A DNA stretch of 64,000 nt, taken from NCBI RefSeq assembly GCF_028416635.1, contig NZ_CP114013.1, positions 4,030,001-4,094,000 on the forward strand, read 5' to 3'. Shown here piece after piece: positions 48,829 to 57,964 of this stretch. The position numbers were made by a program, and so were the translations under genes. How positions within the stretch are numbered: the stretch's first letter is position 1; every line of letters starts with the position of its first letter. The notes below the pieces were generated by a model. It had not been told where the DNA came from. It was given only the letters and a program-made list of their open reading frames with translations, and did no database searches. This DNA comes from Baekduia alba. GTDB lineage: Bacteria; Actinomycetota; Thermoleophilia; Solirubrobacterales; Solirubrobacteraceae.

Positions 48829-49586
48829 GCACGACCGTCGTCGTCGGCGCGGCGCGCGGGATCGGCGCCACGACCGCCCGGCGCCTCGCGGAGGCGTCCT
48901 ACACCGACCGGCTGATCCTCGCCGATCTGGACGGCGCCGGCGTCGGCCGGGTCGCCGAGGAGCTGCGCGAGCGCGGCCATGACGTGACGGGCCACGCGCT
49001 CGACCTCACCGACCACGCCGCGTTGGACGCCTTCGCCTCCACGACCGCCGACGCCGAGCGCGTCGCGCTGGTCGCCGGGGCGTTCGTCGCGGCGCCCGCG
49101 CTGGAAATCACCCCCGAGCAGTTCCAGCGCATCCTCGGCGTCAACCTCACCGGCACCTACTTCGCCGCCCAGGCCTACGCCCAGCGCATGGCCGCCAACG
49201 GCGGTGGGTCGATCTGCGCGGTGGCGTCGATCGCGGCGCGGATGCCACGCATGCGGCAAGTCGGCTACTGCGCCTCGAAGGCCGGCGTGCGACACGCGCT
49301 GCGCGTGCTGGGCATGGAAGTCGCGCCGGCAGGGGTGCGGGTCAACACCGTCAGCCCCGGCATCACCGACACGCCGATGATGCGCGAGGTGGCAGCCGAC
49401 CACATGACGGTGGCCGACCTGGCCCTCGGCAGCCCGGAGGCGATGCGCCCGCGCATCCCGGACGGGCGGGTCGCGACGACCGACGACGTGGCGGAGGCCG
49501 TGGCCTTCCTGCTGTCGCCAGCGGCTGACCACGTGACGTTGCAAGACCTCGTCGTCGATGGCGGCGAGTTGCTGGGCATGGCGTAG
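48825..49586 (+). CDS. SDR oxidoreductase of the GH4 operon
   Basis: This 253-residue classical SDR has VGAARGIG, catalytic Ser in AVASIAAR and YCASK. NNAG is replaced by LVAGAFVAA, a difference from standard members. It overlaps the GH4 stop (ATGA). It probably oxidises the sugar released by the glycosidase (inference). Confidence 0.88.
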   Translation: MSTTVVVGAARGIGATTARRLAEASYTDRLILADLDGAGVGRVAEELRERGHDVTGHALDLTDHAALDAFASTTADAERVALVAGAFVAAPALEITPEQFQRILGVNLTGTYFAAQAYAQRMAANGGGSICAVASIAARMPRMRQVGYCASKAGVRHALRVLGMEVAPAGVRVNTVSPGITDTPMMREVAADHMTVADLALGSPEAMRPRIPDGRVATTDDVAEAVAFLLSPAADHVTLQDLVVDGGELLGMA

Positions 49587-49599
49587 GAGGAGCGGAGAG

Positions 49600-50895
49600 A
49601 TGCTGATGCGAAGGACCCTCGGGATCGCGGCGGTGCTCGCCGCCGCGACGATCGGCGCCGCCGGCTGCGGCGGCTCCAGCAGCGACGACGGCGCCGGCGG
49701 CGGACCGGTGACGATCACGCTCTGGCACGGCCAGAACCAATCGGCGGCCAAGGTCATCAACAAGCTGGTCGCCGACTTCAACAAGACGCACCCGGACGTC
49801 AAGGTGGACTCGCAGGTCGGGTCGCTCGCCGACTCGCTGCTGCAGAAGACGACAGCCGCGTTGGCCGGCGGCAAGTACCCCGACATCGTCTACACGTTCG
49901 GGCCCAACGTCGCGAACCTCGCCCGCAGCCCGAAGGCGCTGGACATGACGGCGACGGTCAAGGGCGCCGGCTGGAACTGGGACGACTTCTTCCCGCCCGC
50001 GCGAGAGGCGGTGACGATCGACGGCAGGGTCCGGGCGATCCCGGCGCTCATCGACTCGCTGGCCGTCGTCTACAACAAGAAGCTGTTCGCCCAGGCCGGC
50101 CTGCGCACGCCGAAGGCGGGCTGGACGTGGGACGAGTACCGCGCAGACGCCAAGGCGCTGACCGACAAGGCCAAGGGCCGGTTCGGGACCGGATGGCCGG
50201 GGGTCGGCGACGAGGACACGACCTGGCGCCTGTGGCCGCTGGTCTGGAGCGCGGGCGGCAACGTCCTCTCGGCCGACGGCAAGTCGGCCGGCTACGGCGG
50301 CGCCAGCGGCCAGCAGGCGTTCGCCCAGGTCCAGGCCATGGCGCAGGACGACAAGTCGGTCTACGTCGACAAGACGGTCGGTAGCGACCAGACGTACCGC
50401 GTGTTCACGTCGGGCCGCCTCGGGATGATCCCGACAGGGCCATGGGAGCTGCCGGTCATCAGCGCGTCGGCGGTCGACTACGACGTTGCGCCGATGCCGA
50501 CGTTCGGCGGCGCCCCCGTGACGATCTCCGGCCCCGACACCTGGATGGTGTTCAAGAACAGCGACGCGCGCGCAAAGGCGTCGACCGAGTTCCTGAAGTG
50601 GTTGACCGCGCCCGAGCAGGACGCGGTCTGGGACATCGATGCCGGCAGCCTCCCACTGCGCCATTCCAGCGCCGAGCAGCCGGTCTGGAAGGCGCACGTG
50701 GCCAAGCTGACCGGCCTGCCGGCGTTCGTCGACGCGCTGGACAGCGCCCGCGTGCGCCCGGTCATCGAGGCATACCCGAAGCTCTCGGAGGCCGTGGGTC
50801 AGGCCGTCGCGGGCGTCCTGCTCGGCCAGCAGTCAGCCGGCGACGCGCAGAAGCGCGCGGTCGACGGCGGCAACAAGGCGCTGTCGGGCTCGTGA
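49600..50895 (+). CDS. Sugar-binding lipoprotein of CUT1 ABC transporter
   Basis: This 431-residue protein begins MLMRRTLGIAAVLAAATIGA with lipobox GAAGC, then a DDGAGGG linker and the MalE-like fold: ITLWHGQNQSAAKVINKLVA, YPDIVYTFGPNVAN, LIDSLAVVYNKKLF and GPWELPVISASAV. GGAGG lies before ATG 49600. It binds oligosaccharides outside the membrane. It overlaps the permease gene (GTGA). Confidence 0.92.
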   Translation: MLMRRTLGIAAVLAAATIGAAGCGGSSSDDGAGGGPVTITLWHGQNQSAAKVINKLVADFNKTHPDVKVDSQVGSLADSLLQKTTAALAGGKYPDIVYTFGPNVANLARSPKALDMTATVKGAGWNWDDFFPPAREAVTIDGRVRAIPALIDSLAVVYNKKLFAQAGLRTPKAGWTWDEYRADAKALTDKAKGRFGTGWPGVGDEDTTWRLWPLVWSAGGNVLSADGKSAGYGGASGQQAFAQVQAMAQDDKSVYVDKTVGSDQTYRVFTSGRLGMIPTGPWELPVISASAVDYDVAPMPTFGGAPVTISGPDTWMVFKNSDARAKASTEFLKWLTAPEQDAVWDIDAGSLPLRHSSAEQPVWKAHVAKLTGLPAFVDALDSARVRPVIEAYPKLSEAVGQAVAGVLLGQQSAGDAQKRAVDGGNKALSGS

Positions 50896-51848
50896 GCACG
50901 GTCTTCGCCCAGGCGCCGCGGCCCACCGAGGCCGCGGCGCGGCCGGCGCCGCGGCGCCGGCCGCTGCAGCGGCTCCTCGGGGAGACGCCGACGGCATGGC
51001 TGTACGTCCTGCCGGCGGCGATCATCATCGTCGGGCTGGCGATCGTCCCAGTCGCGTGGTCGGCGCTGCTCAGCGTCCAGGACAAGGACCCGATCGCCGA
51101 GACCACCAAGTACGTCGGGCTGCGCAACTACTCCGACCTGTTCGACGACCCTGCGTTCTCGGGCGCGATCAAGCACACGCTGATCTACGCGGCGGCGTTC
51201 GTCCCGCTGAGCATCATCGGCGGCCTCGCGCTCGCGCTCGCGCTCAACCGGCGGATCAGGTTCATCGGGATCTACCGCACGCTGGCGTTCGTCCCGGTCG
51301 TGGTGAGCGCCACGATCCAGGGCGTCCTGTTCTCCTTCATCTTCGACGACCAGTTCGGCGTCGCCAACGCGCTCCTGCACACGGTCGGGATCGGTCCGCA
51401 GCCGTTCTTCGCCGACGGCGGGCAGGCGTTGGCGCTGCTGGTCGTCGCCAGCCTGTGGGCCGGCACGAGCTGTGTGAGCTTCTGCGCGGTCGTGTTCCTC
51501 GCGGCGCTGCAGGACGTCCCCAAGGAGCTGTCGGAGGCGGCGTCGATCGACGGCGCGCGCCGCTGGGGCACGTTCCGCCACGTCACGCTGCCGGCGCTGG
51601 CGCCCGTCCTCGTGTTCCTCGTGCTCTGGCAGACGGTCAGCGCGATCCAGCTCTTCGACATCGTCTACGGCTCGACGGCCGGCGGCCCCGGCAACTCGAC
51701 GGTCGTCGTCGTGTACTACATCTACCGCTCGATCCGCGACTCCGCCTACGGCACCGGCGCGGCCGCGTCCTACGTCGTAGCCGGCGGCCTGATGGCGCTG
51801 ACCGCGCTTGCGTGGCTCGGTCAGCGCCGGCGGGAGCAGACCGCGTGA
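50892..51848 (+). CDS. CUT1 sugar ABC permease, MalF/UgpA type
   Basis: This 318-residue membrane protein has six hydrophobic segments and the EAA cytoplasmic loop SEAASIDGARRWGTFRHVTL near 214-233 that docks to the ATPase. GTG start overlaps the lipoprotein stop. It pairs with the permease at 51845. Confidence 0.93.
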   Translation: MSTVFAQAPRPTEAAARPAPRRRPLQRLLGETPTAWLYVLPAAIIIVGLAIVPVAWSALLSVQDKDPIAETTKYVGLRNYSDLFDDPAFSGAIKHTLIYAAAFVPLSIIGGLALALALNRRIRFIGIYRTLAFVPVVVSATIQGVLFSFIFDDQFGVANALLHTVGIGPQPFFADGGQALALLVVASLWAGTSCVSFCAVVFLAALQDVPKELSEAASIDGARRWGTFRHVTLPALAPVLVFLVLWQTVSAIQLFDIVYGSTAGGPGNSTVVVVYYIYRSIRDSAYGTGAAASYVVAGGLMALTALAWLGQRRREQTA

Positions 51849-52669
51849 TCCGCCGCCGCCTCCCCTTCGACCCGTGGCACCTGGTGCTCGCGCCGGTGTG
51901 CGCGCTGCTGGCGGCGCCGCTGGCGTGGATGGCGCTGAGCTCGTTCATGAACAACGCGCAGCTCAACCGCTTCCCGCCGACGATCATCCCCGGGTCGCTG
52001 CACCTCGACGGCTACAACTACCTGTTCGACAACGCCGCGCTGCCGACGTGGTTCCTGAACTCGGCGATCGTCAGCCTCGTCTGCGTCGTGGGCAACCTGG
52101 TGTTCTGCTCGACGGCGGGCTATGCGTTCGCCCGCCTGAACTTCCGCGGGTCCAAAGCGTTGTTGGGGCTGATGGTCGCGACGCTGATCGTCCCGTTCCA
52201 GCTGACGCTGATCCCGACGTTCATCATCATGGAGCATCTCGGGCTCATCGACACCCTGGGCGCCATCATCGTCCCGTCGCTGGTCATGCCCTTCGGCGTG
52301 CTCCTCCTGCGCCAGTTCTTCCTGTCCTTGCCGCGCGAGGTCGAGGAGGCCGCGTGGATCGACGGCTGCTCGCGATGGAAGATCCTGTGGGCGATCGTGC
52401 TCCCGCTGGCGCGCCCGGCGCTGGCGACCGTCGCGATCGTCACGTTCCTGCTGACCTGGAACGACGTGTCGTGGCCAGCAATCGCGATCTCCAGCGAGGC
52501 CCACGACACGCTCCCGCTCGGGATCGCGAGCTTCAAGAGCCGGGCCCAGACCAACCAGTCGGCGATCATGGCCGCCAACGTCCTCACCACGTTGCCGGTC
52601 CTGCTGGCCTTCCTTGCCGCCCAGCGGGCGTTCGTCCGCTCGATCGCCTCGACCGCCGTGAAGGGATGA
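51845..52669 (+). CDS. CUT1 sugar ABC permease, MalG/UgpE type
   Basis: This 274-residue membrane protein has six predicted segments and the EAA loop VEEAAWIDGCSRWKILWAIV near 167-186. GTG start overlaps the previous stop by 4 nt. The next gene overlaps it by ATGA, so the transporter is translated as one coupled block. Confidence 0.93.
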   Translation: MIRRRLPFDPWHLVLAPVCALLAAPLAWMALSSFMNNAQLNRFPPTIIPGSLHLDGYNYLFDNAALPTWFLNSAIVSLVCVVGNLVFCSTAGYAFARLNFRGSKALLGLMVATLIVPFQLTLIPTFIIMEHLGLIDTLGAIIVPSLVMPFGVLLLRQFFLSLPREVEEAAWIDGCSRWKILWAIVLPLARPALATVAIVTFLLTWNDVSWPAIAISSEAHDTLPLGIASFKSRAQTNQSAIMAANVLTTLPVLLAFLAAQRAFVRSIASTAVKG

Positions 52670-53874
52670 CCATGACCTCCACCCCCGGGATCAGCCTCCG
52701 CCAGGTGGCCAAGACCTACGACAACGGCGTCACCGCCGTGCGCGACGTGTCGCTCGACGTCGCCGAGGGCGAGTTCGCCGTCCTCGTCGGCCCGTCGGGC
52801 TGCGGCAAGTCGACGCTGCTGCGCATGATCGCCGGTCTCGAGGAGGTCACCGGCGGCGAGATCCACATCGCCGGCCGCGACGTCACCGACGTGGCGCCGC
52901 CCGACCGCGACATCGCGATGGTGTTCCAGAACTACGCGTTGTACCCGCACATGACCGTTGGTCAGAACCTGGGCTTCGGCCTCAAGCAGCGCAAGACCGA
53001 CAAGAACGTCATCGCGCAGCGCGTCGGCGAGGTCGGGACGATGCTCGGCCTCGGCGAGCTGATGCACCGCCGCCCCGCGCAGCTCAGCGGCGGCCAGCGC
53101 CAGCGCGTCGCGATCGGCCGCGCGCTGGTGCGCGAGCCCGCGGCGTTCCTGCTCGACGAGCCGCTGTCCAACCTCGACGCCAAGCTGCGCCACGCCATGC
53201 GCTCTGAGCTGGCCCGGCTGCATGGGCGGCTCGGCGTGACGACCGTTTACGTGACCCACGACCAGGTCGAGGCGATGACGCTCGGCGACCGCGTCGTCGT
53301 GCTGCGCGACGGCGTCGTTCAGCAGTGCGACCACCCGCAGGCGCTCTACGAGCGGCCGTGCAACCTCTTCGTCGCCGCGTTCATCGGCTCCCCCGCGATG
53401 AACCTCGTCGACGCCGAGGTCGAGGGCGGCGCTGTCCACTTCGCCGGCCACCGCCTCGCGCTGCCCGAGGGCTCGCCACTGCTCGGCCGGCGCGGCCGTG
53501 TCATCCTCGGCATCCGCCCTGCGGCGTTCGTGGCGGACGGCCCGCGCGCGGACCCGGACTGGCCGACCATGCGCGTCGAGCTCGGCCTCGTCGAGCACCT
53601 CGGCGACGAGGTGCAGGCGTCGTTCGCGCTGGACGCACCGCGCGTAACGGCCGACGCGGTGCTCGCTGCCGAGGACGCCGACGCGGCCGGCGACGCGCGC
53701 CTACTGGCCGACGACGAGCGCACGCGCTTCGTCGCCGCGCTCGACGGACGGCTGCCGGTCCGCACCGGCGATGCGATGACGCTGCGCGTGGACTGCAGCC
53801 AGCTGCACGCCTTCGACCCCGCCACTGGCGACGCGCTGGCCGTCCGCGACGCCATGCTGGCGGGCGTGCGCTGA
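52666..53874 (+). CDS. CUT1 sugar ABC ATPase (UgpC/MsmX/MalK type)
   Basis: This 402-residue protein has Walker A GPSGCGKST near 41-49, Q-loop FQNYALYPH, signature LSGGQRQRVAIGRAL near 141-155, Walker B AFLLDEPLSNLD and the switch His in VTHDQ, then a C-terminal OB-type regulatory domain. A proper energising subunit for the CUT1 permeases is thus encoded in the operon, unlike many actinobacteria that share one MsiK. Confidence 0.93.
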   Translation: MTMTSTPGISLRQVAKTYDNGVTAVRDVSLDVAEGEFAVLVGPSGCGKSTLLRMIAGLEEVTGGEIHIAGRDVTDVAPPDRDIAMVFQNYALYPHMTVGQNLGFGLKQRKTDKNVIAQRVGEVGTMLGLGELMHRRPAQLSGGQRQRVAIGRALVREPAAFLLDEPLSNLDAKLRHAMRSELARLHGRLGVTTVYVTHDQVEAMTLGDRVVVLRDGVVQQCDHPQALYERPCNLFVAAFIGSPAMNLVDAEVEGGAVHFAGHRLALPEGSPLLGRRGRVILGIRPAAFVADGPRADPDWPTMRVELGLVEHLGDEVQASFALDAPRVTADAVLAAEDADAAGDARLLADDERTRFVAALDGRLPVRTGDAMTLRVDCSQLHAFDPATGDALAVRDAMLAGVR

Positions 53875-53885
53875 GCGGTGGCGGC

Positions 53886-54476
53886 GTGCGGGTCCTGATC
53901 GTCGAGCGGCGCGAGCTCGTCCGCGCCGGAGCGCGCACGCTGCTGGCCGAGACGCCGTGGATCTCGCGCTGCTTCGTGGCGCGCGACGGCCACGACGCGC
54001 TGGCGATCGCCCGCCGCAGCGAGCCGCACGTCGCGCTGATCGCGGTCGACCTCGGCGACGAGGCCGGCCCCGTCGTCGCGCGGCGGTTGCACGCCGTCAG
54101 CCCCACGACGCGCGCGCTGCTGCTTGCCGACGGCTCGGCGACAGCGCTGGCGCCCGCGGTCCGCGCCGCGGGCGCCGTGGGCGTCGTCAGCGCGACCGCG
54201 TCGGGCCCGGCGATCGTCGAGGCGGTGCGCCGCGCATGGCTGGGCCGGGCGGTCGCCGCGCGGCGACCGCCGGCCGCCGAGCACGTCCTCTCCCAGCGCG
54301 AGCGCGAGGTGCTGCGCCACATCGCCGGCGGCGCCACCAATCGCGAGATCGCCGATCGGCTGGAGCTCTCGCCGCACACCGTCAAGCAGCACGCCAGCAC
54401 CACGTTCCGCAAGCTCGCGGCGCGCAACCGCGCCGACGCGGTGCGTCGAGCGCAGCAGCTCGGGCTGATCGCCTGA
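53886..54476 (+). CDS. LuxR-type regulator with pseudo-receiver
   Basis: This 196-residue protein starts at GTG 53886, 11 nt after the ATPase stop. The receiver-like part (VRVLIVERRELVRAGARTLL) lacks the acidic pocket and has ALIAVD where the phosphoacceptor should be. The C-terminal LuxR domain is intact (LSQREREVLRHIAGGATNRE, LELSPHTVKQHASTTFRKLA). It resembles 30334-30948. Being the last operon gene, it may report on transport or sugar status. A weak or absent Shine-Dalgarno makes the start uncertain. Confidence 0.83.
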   Translation: MRVLIVERRELVRAGARTLLAETPWISRCFVARDGHDALAIARRSEPHVALIAVDLGDEAGPVVARRLHAVSPTTRALLLADGSATALAPAVRAAGAVGVVSATASGPAIVEAVRRAWLGRAVAARRPPAAEHVLSQREREVLRHIAGGATNREIADRLELSPHTVKQHASTTFRKLAARNRADAVRRAQQLGLIA

Positions 54477-54491
54477 TCGCCCGATCGGCCC

Positions 54492-55271
54492 TCAAGAGCC
54501 GGCGTCGTGCGCTGAGCCGAGCGCCTCGTCGACCAGCGTGCGCAGCGCGTCGCCGATCGCCCGCTGGTCGGCTGCGGCCATGCGCTGGGCCGGCGCGGCG
54601 AGGCTCAGCGCGCAGCTCGGCGTGGCGTGGCCGAGGAAGATCGGCACCGCGACGCAGCGCACGCCGAGCTCGCTCTCCTCGGACTCCAGCGCGTAGCCGC
54701 GCCGGCGCACGGTGGCCAGCTCGCGCGCGAGCGCGGCGCCGTCGACGATGGTCCGCGGCGTCCGCGCCGCGAGCTGGCCGGTCCGCTCGAGCCATCCCGC
54801 CAGCGCGTCGTCGTCCGCGTAGGCCCAGGCGAGCAGCGCCTTGCCCAGGCCGGTCGCGTGCGCCGGGTTGCGCCCGCCGATCGCGGAGCTGAGCTTCAGC
54901 GGCTGGCGCGACTCGACCTTGTCGAGGTAGACGACGTCGGCGCCGTCGAGCACCGCGACGTGCGCGGTCTCGTCCCAGCGATCGCGCGCCCGGACCAGCA
55001 GCGGATGGACCAGGCCGCGCAGGTCGAGCTGGTCGTAGAAGCCGAAGGCGACGGCCAGGAGCTCGACGCCGATGGTGTACGGCCCGCCGGGCACCGGCTG
55101 AGCCGCGAAGCCGCCGTCCTTGAGCGCGCCGAGCGTTCGGTGCAGCGTGCTCTTCGGGATGCCCGTGACGCCTGACAGCTCGTCGAGCGTGAAGCCGCCG
55201 CCGCGGCTGCCCAGTACCCGGAGCACGCGCAGTGCCCGGTCGACGCTCGCGTGTCCCTCTCCGGCGGCCAT
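54492..55271 (-). CDS. IclR family transcriptional regulator
   Basis: This 259-residue protein has the IclR winged helix (FTLDELSGVTGIPKSTLHRT near 27-46) and effector domain (LKLSSAIGGRNPAHATGLGK near 124-143, ELGVRCVAVPI near 191-201). It is convergent with the LuxR gene and lies downstream of the GH114-like gene on the same strand, separated by a strong hairpin. Target unknown. Confidence 0.9.
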   Translation of the reverse strand: MAAGEGHASVDRALRVLRVLGSRGGGFTLDELSGVTGIPKSTLHRTLGALKDGGFAAQPVPGGPYTIGVELLAVAFGFYDQLDLRGLVHPLLVRARDRWDETAHVAVLDGADVVYLDKVESRQPLKLSSAIGGRNPAHATGLGKALLAWAYADDDALAGWLERTGQLAARTPRTIVDGAALARELATVRRRGYALESEESELGVRCVAVPIFLGHATPSCALSLAAPAQRMAAADQRAIGDALRTLVDEALGSAHDAGS

Positions 55272-55284
55272 CGGCGCGATCCTA

Positions 55285-55310
55285 GCCCGGCGGCCGTACG
55301 GCCGCCGGGC
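55285..55310 (-). terminator. Perfect 26-bp GC palindrome, probable terminator hairpin
   Basis: GCCCGGCGGCCGT and ACGGCCGCCGGGC are exact complements, 18 bp past the stop of the GH114-like gene and just before the iclR start. There is no T-run, as is usual in high-GC actinobacteria. It could separate the two transcripts or act in both directions. Confidence 0.55.
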
Positions 55311-55328
55311 AGGGAACGGATGCGTGGA

Positions 55329-56162
55329 TCAGCAGTACTGGTAGGTGTAGCCGGCCGCCCCGAACGGGACGACGTCGCGGTCGCGGTAGATGACGGAGAT
55401 GGACGCGCCGCGGGCGGTGCAGGCGGTGTTGAAGTTCGCCACGCCGCCGTTGTCGGTGTACTCGATCTCGTAGACTTGGTTGCCGTAGTAGTGGATGAAG
55501 TCGTCGCACTCACGACCGTAGTCGCCCGTGTAGCGCTGGCACTCCTCCGCCACGACGAAGTCGAACCCGATCGTGTTCTTGCCCTGGTTGGCGATCTCGG
55601 ACGTGTTCTTCTGCGCGATCGCCAGGTTCGACGCGTGGGCGCTCTGGGCCAGCAGCGTCGCGAACGCGATGTTGTTGGCCGTGGTGATCAGGCCCTTGGA
55701 CCGCGACCACGAGTCCAGGTTGTCGGGCTCGATCGCCTGGTAGCCCGCCGTGCCGCATGCGGTCATCCAGCCGGCCTGGATCCCGGCGAGCTCGGTCCGC
55801 TTGGCGGCGGTCCGCGTGTCGAACAGGATCTCGTTCCAGTCCGGGTCGATGACGTACTTGCCCGCCGCCGTCTTGAGCAGCAGGTTGTCGTGGTTGGCCT
55901 TCCACCACGCCGCGTCGTCCGGCTGCGCCTGGAACGCGTTGATGTAGCAGATGTTGTACTTGCCCGATGCAGGTGCCACGAGGCGATCGCGGTCGACGAT
56001 CGCGACCGACGCCAGCGGTGTGTAGGCACCACCGATCTGGTAGTCGAACTGCCCGTTGACGGGTGGCAGCGTGACGGTCGCCGAGGCGGCGCTCGCCATG
56101 CCGAGGCAGCACAGCACCGAGCCCGCGGCGATCGCCGCGCGCCGGACCAACGTGTGGAACAT
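55329..56162 (-). CDS. Secreted GH114-like protein, second copy
   Basis: This 277-residue protein has a signal peptide (MFHTLVRRAAIAAGSVLCCL, then GMASAASA) and a GH114-like barrel: QFDYQIGGAYTPLASVAIVD, KYNICYINAFQAQPDDAAWW, DPDWNEILFDTR, YQAIEPDNLDSW and GFDFVVAEECQRY. The candidate catalytic acids Asp in EPDN and Glu in VAEE are retained. It shares motifs with 45650-46576 but is clearly divergent. Substrate might be galactosamine-containing polymers. Confidence 0.8.
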   Translation of the reverse strand: MFHTLVRRAAIAAGSVLCCLGMASAASATVTLPPVNGQFDYQIGGAYTPLASVAIVDRDRLVAPASGKYNICYINAFQAQPDDAAWWKANHDNLLLKTAAGKYVIDPDWNEILFDTRTAAKRTELAGIQAGWMTACGTAGYQAIEPDNLDSWSRSKGLITTANNIAFATLLAQSAHASNLAIAQKNTSEIANQGKNTIGFDFVVAEECQRYTGDYGRECDDFIHYYGNQVYEIEYTDNGGVANFNTACTARGASISVIYRDRDVVPFGAAGYTYQYC

Positions 56163-56260
56163 GATCTCTCCTATGGATTCCTAGTAGTGGAACGTTATCC
56201 CGGGTACAGGAATGACCGTAGGCGCCGGGCGGCGCAGGCGTCAAGCGGACCCTGTTCGGA

Positions 56261-57052
56261 CTAGCCCGAACGGCCCCCTGCCAGCAGGCCATGGGCGCAC
56301 GCCGTCGCCTCGGCCAGCGCCTCGCGCGCCTGCGCCGCGACCTCGCGACTCCAGCGCGGCGTCGGGATCGACACCGACATCGCGGCGACGGTGCGGCCGT
56401 CGCCGTCGACGACCGGCATCGCCACGCAGCGCAGGCCGACCGCGAACTCCTCCTGGTCGGTCGCATAGCCACGCTTGCGCACGCGCTCCAGCTCGACCAT
56501 CAACTGGTCGGGGTCCGTGATCGTGTGCTCGGTCAGCGCCGTCAACGGCACCGCCCGCTCCAACCGCGCGCGGGCGTCGTCGGGGTGCAGCGCGGCGAGC
56601 AGCACCTTCCCGACGCCGCTGCCGTGGGCGGACAGGCGCGCGCCCACCGTCGACATCAACTTCATCGGGTGCGCGGCCTCGATGATCGCGAGGTAGACGA
56701 CCTCCGACCCCTCCAGCCGCGCGAGTTGGACGGTCTCGGTCGTCTCCGCGCCGAGCCGGTCCATGATCGGCTCGAGCAGGACGCGCAGCTCCTCGATGTC
56801 GCGGCGAGTGCGGGCCAGCTGCCAGACGCGGATGCCGACCCGATACGTGCGGCGCTCCGGGTCGAGCTCGAGATAGCCACGCTCGGTCATCGTCGCCAGC
56901 AGGCTGTGCGCCGAGGACTTCGGCAGCTCCAGCGCGGCGGCGATCTCGCTGAACGTCATCGCGTGGCGCTCGCCGAGCAGGTCGAGGATCGTCATCACGC
57001 GGTCGGCGGACTTGACCGCCGCCGGCGCGCCGGTGCGCTCCCGTGGGCTCAT
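56261..57052 (-). CDS. IclR family transcriptional regulator, coupled to SDR
   Basis: This 263-residue protein has the winged helix (MTFSEIAAALELPKSSAHSL near 33-52) and the effector domain (MKLMSTVGARLSAHGSGVGK near 133-152, EEFAVGLRCVAMPVVDGDGR near 200-219). It is a close paralogue of 46635-47402, sharing the terminal VAAMSVSIPTPRW motif. Its ATG overlaps the SDR stop. The GGAGAAC-N5-GTTCTCC site upstream of the SDR operon is a likely target. Confidence 0.9.
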   Translation of the reverse strand: MSPRERTGAPAAVKSADRVMTILDLLGERHAMTFSEIAAALELPKSSAHSLLATMTERGYLELDPERRTYRVGIRVWQLARTRRDIEELRVLLEPIMDRLGAETTETVQLARLEGSEVVYLAIIEAAHPMKLMSTVGARLSAHGSGVGKVLLAALHPDDARARLERAVPLTALTEHTITDPDQLMVELERVRKRGYATDQEEFAVGLRCVAMPVVDGDGRTVAAMSVSIPTPRWSREVAAQAREALAEATACAHGLLAGGRSG

Positions 57053-57870
57053 GAGGACTGATCTTGCCCGACCCGCATCGCGCCCATCACGTCGAGGTTG
57101 GCCTTGAACGCCGTGTAGCCGCTGTCGACGGGCAGGACGGTGCCCGTCATGACGGCCGACTCGTCGGAGGCGAGGTACAGCGCCAGCGGCGCGATCTGCT
57201 CCGGCGTGGCGATCGGCAGCAGGTGCAGGCGGTCGATCGTCTCCTGCGACGCCGGGTCCTCCAGCCACTCCTTCTGCGGCTCGGTTGAGACGAAGCTCGG
57301 GCAGATCGCGTTGACGCGGACGCCGTCCGGCGCCATGCCGGCCGCGAACGAGCGCGTCAGCGCGACGACGCCGCCCTTGGCCGCGGTGTAGGCGTCCAGG
57401 CCGGCGACCCCCACGAGCGCGTCGGTCGTCGCCACCAGGACGATCGAGCCGCCGCCCTGCGCGATCATCTGCCGGCCCGCGAAGCGGCACACGTGGAACG
57501 TGCCGTTGAGGAACAAGTCGATGATCTTGAACCACACCTCGGGGTCCAGCTCGGTCAGCCGCGCGTCGTGGTCGTTGACCAGCGGGACGTTGGCGGCGGA
57601 GTGGACGAGGACGTCGACGGCGCCGAAGCGCGCGACGGTCGCGACGACGAGGCGCTCGACGGCGTCGGCGTCGGTGACGTCGACCGGCTCGGCCACCGCG
57701 ACGCCGCCGGCGACGGCGATGTCGGCGGCGATCCGCTCGGCCCGCTCGGGCACCAGCTCGGCGAGCACCACGTTGGCTCCCTCGGCGGCGTAGGCGACCG
57801 CGGTCGCGCGTCCGATGCCGGAACCCGCTCCCGTGACGATCGCGGTCCTGCCCTGCAGTCGGCCGGCCAC
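57049..57870 (-). CDS. SDR oxidoreductase, first gene of IclR operon
   Basis: This 273-residue classical SDR has TGAGSGIG and YTAAKG. The catalytic Ser region reads LVATTDALVG, so the usual Ser is Thr, and HSAAN replaces NNAG. The GTG at 57870 has GGAGAAG before it; a longer frame upstream is not supported. It is divergent from a RidA-D-threonine-aldolase-like operon. Sugar or amino alcohol oxidation is possible. Confidence 0.86.
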   Translation of the reverse strand: MAGRLQGRTAIVTGAGSGIGRATAVAYAAEGANVVLAELVPERAERIAADIAVAGGVAVAEPVDVTDADAVERLVVATVARFGAVDVLVHSAANVPLVNDHDARLTELDPEVWFKIIDLFLNGTFHVCRFAGRQMIAQGGGSIVLVATTDALVGVAGLDAYTAAKGGVVALTRSFAAGMAPDGVRVNAICPSFVSTEPQKEWLEDPASQETIDRLHLLPIATPEQIAPLALYLASDESAVMTGTVLPVDSGYTAFKANLDVMGAMRVGQDQSS

Positions 57871-57893
57871 AGCTTCTCCTGTCGGTTCGATCT

Positions 57894-57912
57894 GGAGAAC
57901 TATTGGTTCTCC
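57894..57912. promoter_or_regulatory. IclR-type operator GGAGAAC-TATTG-GTTCTCC
   Basis: A perfect 7-bp-arm inverted repeat with a 5-nt spacer in the SDR/RidA divergent region. It shares GAAC-N5-GTTC with the sites at 47460 and 60310, and lies 23 bp before the SDR GTG and 52 bp before the RidA ATG. Confidence 0.65.
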
Positions 57913-57964
57913 CATGCGAACTGCGAATCGTATCGGACGCGAAGGTGGTGTAGCGTCGGCGACC

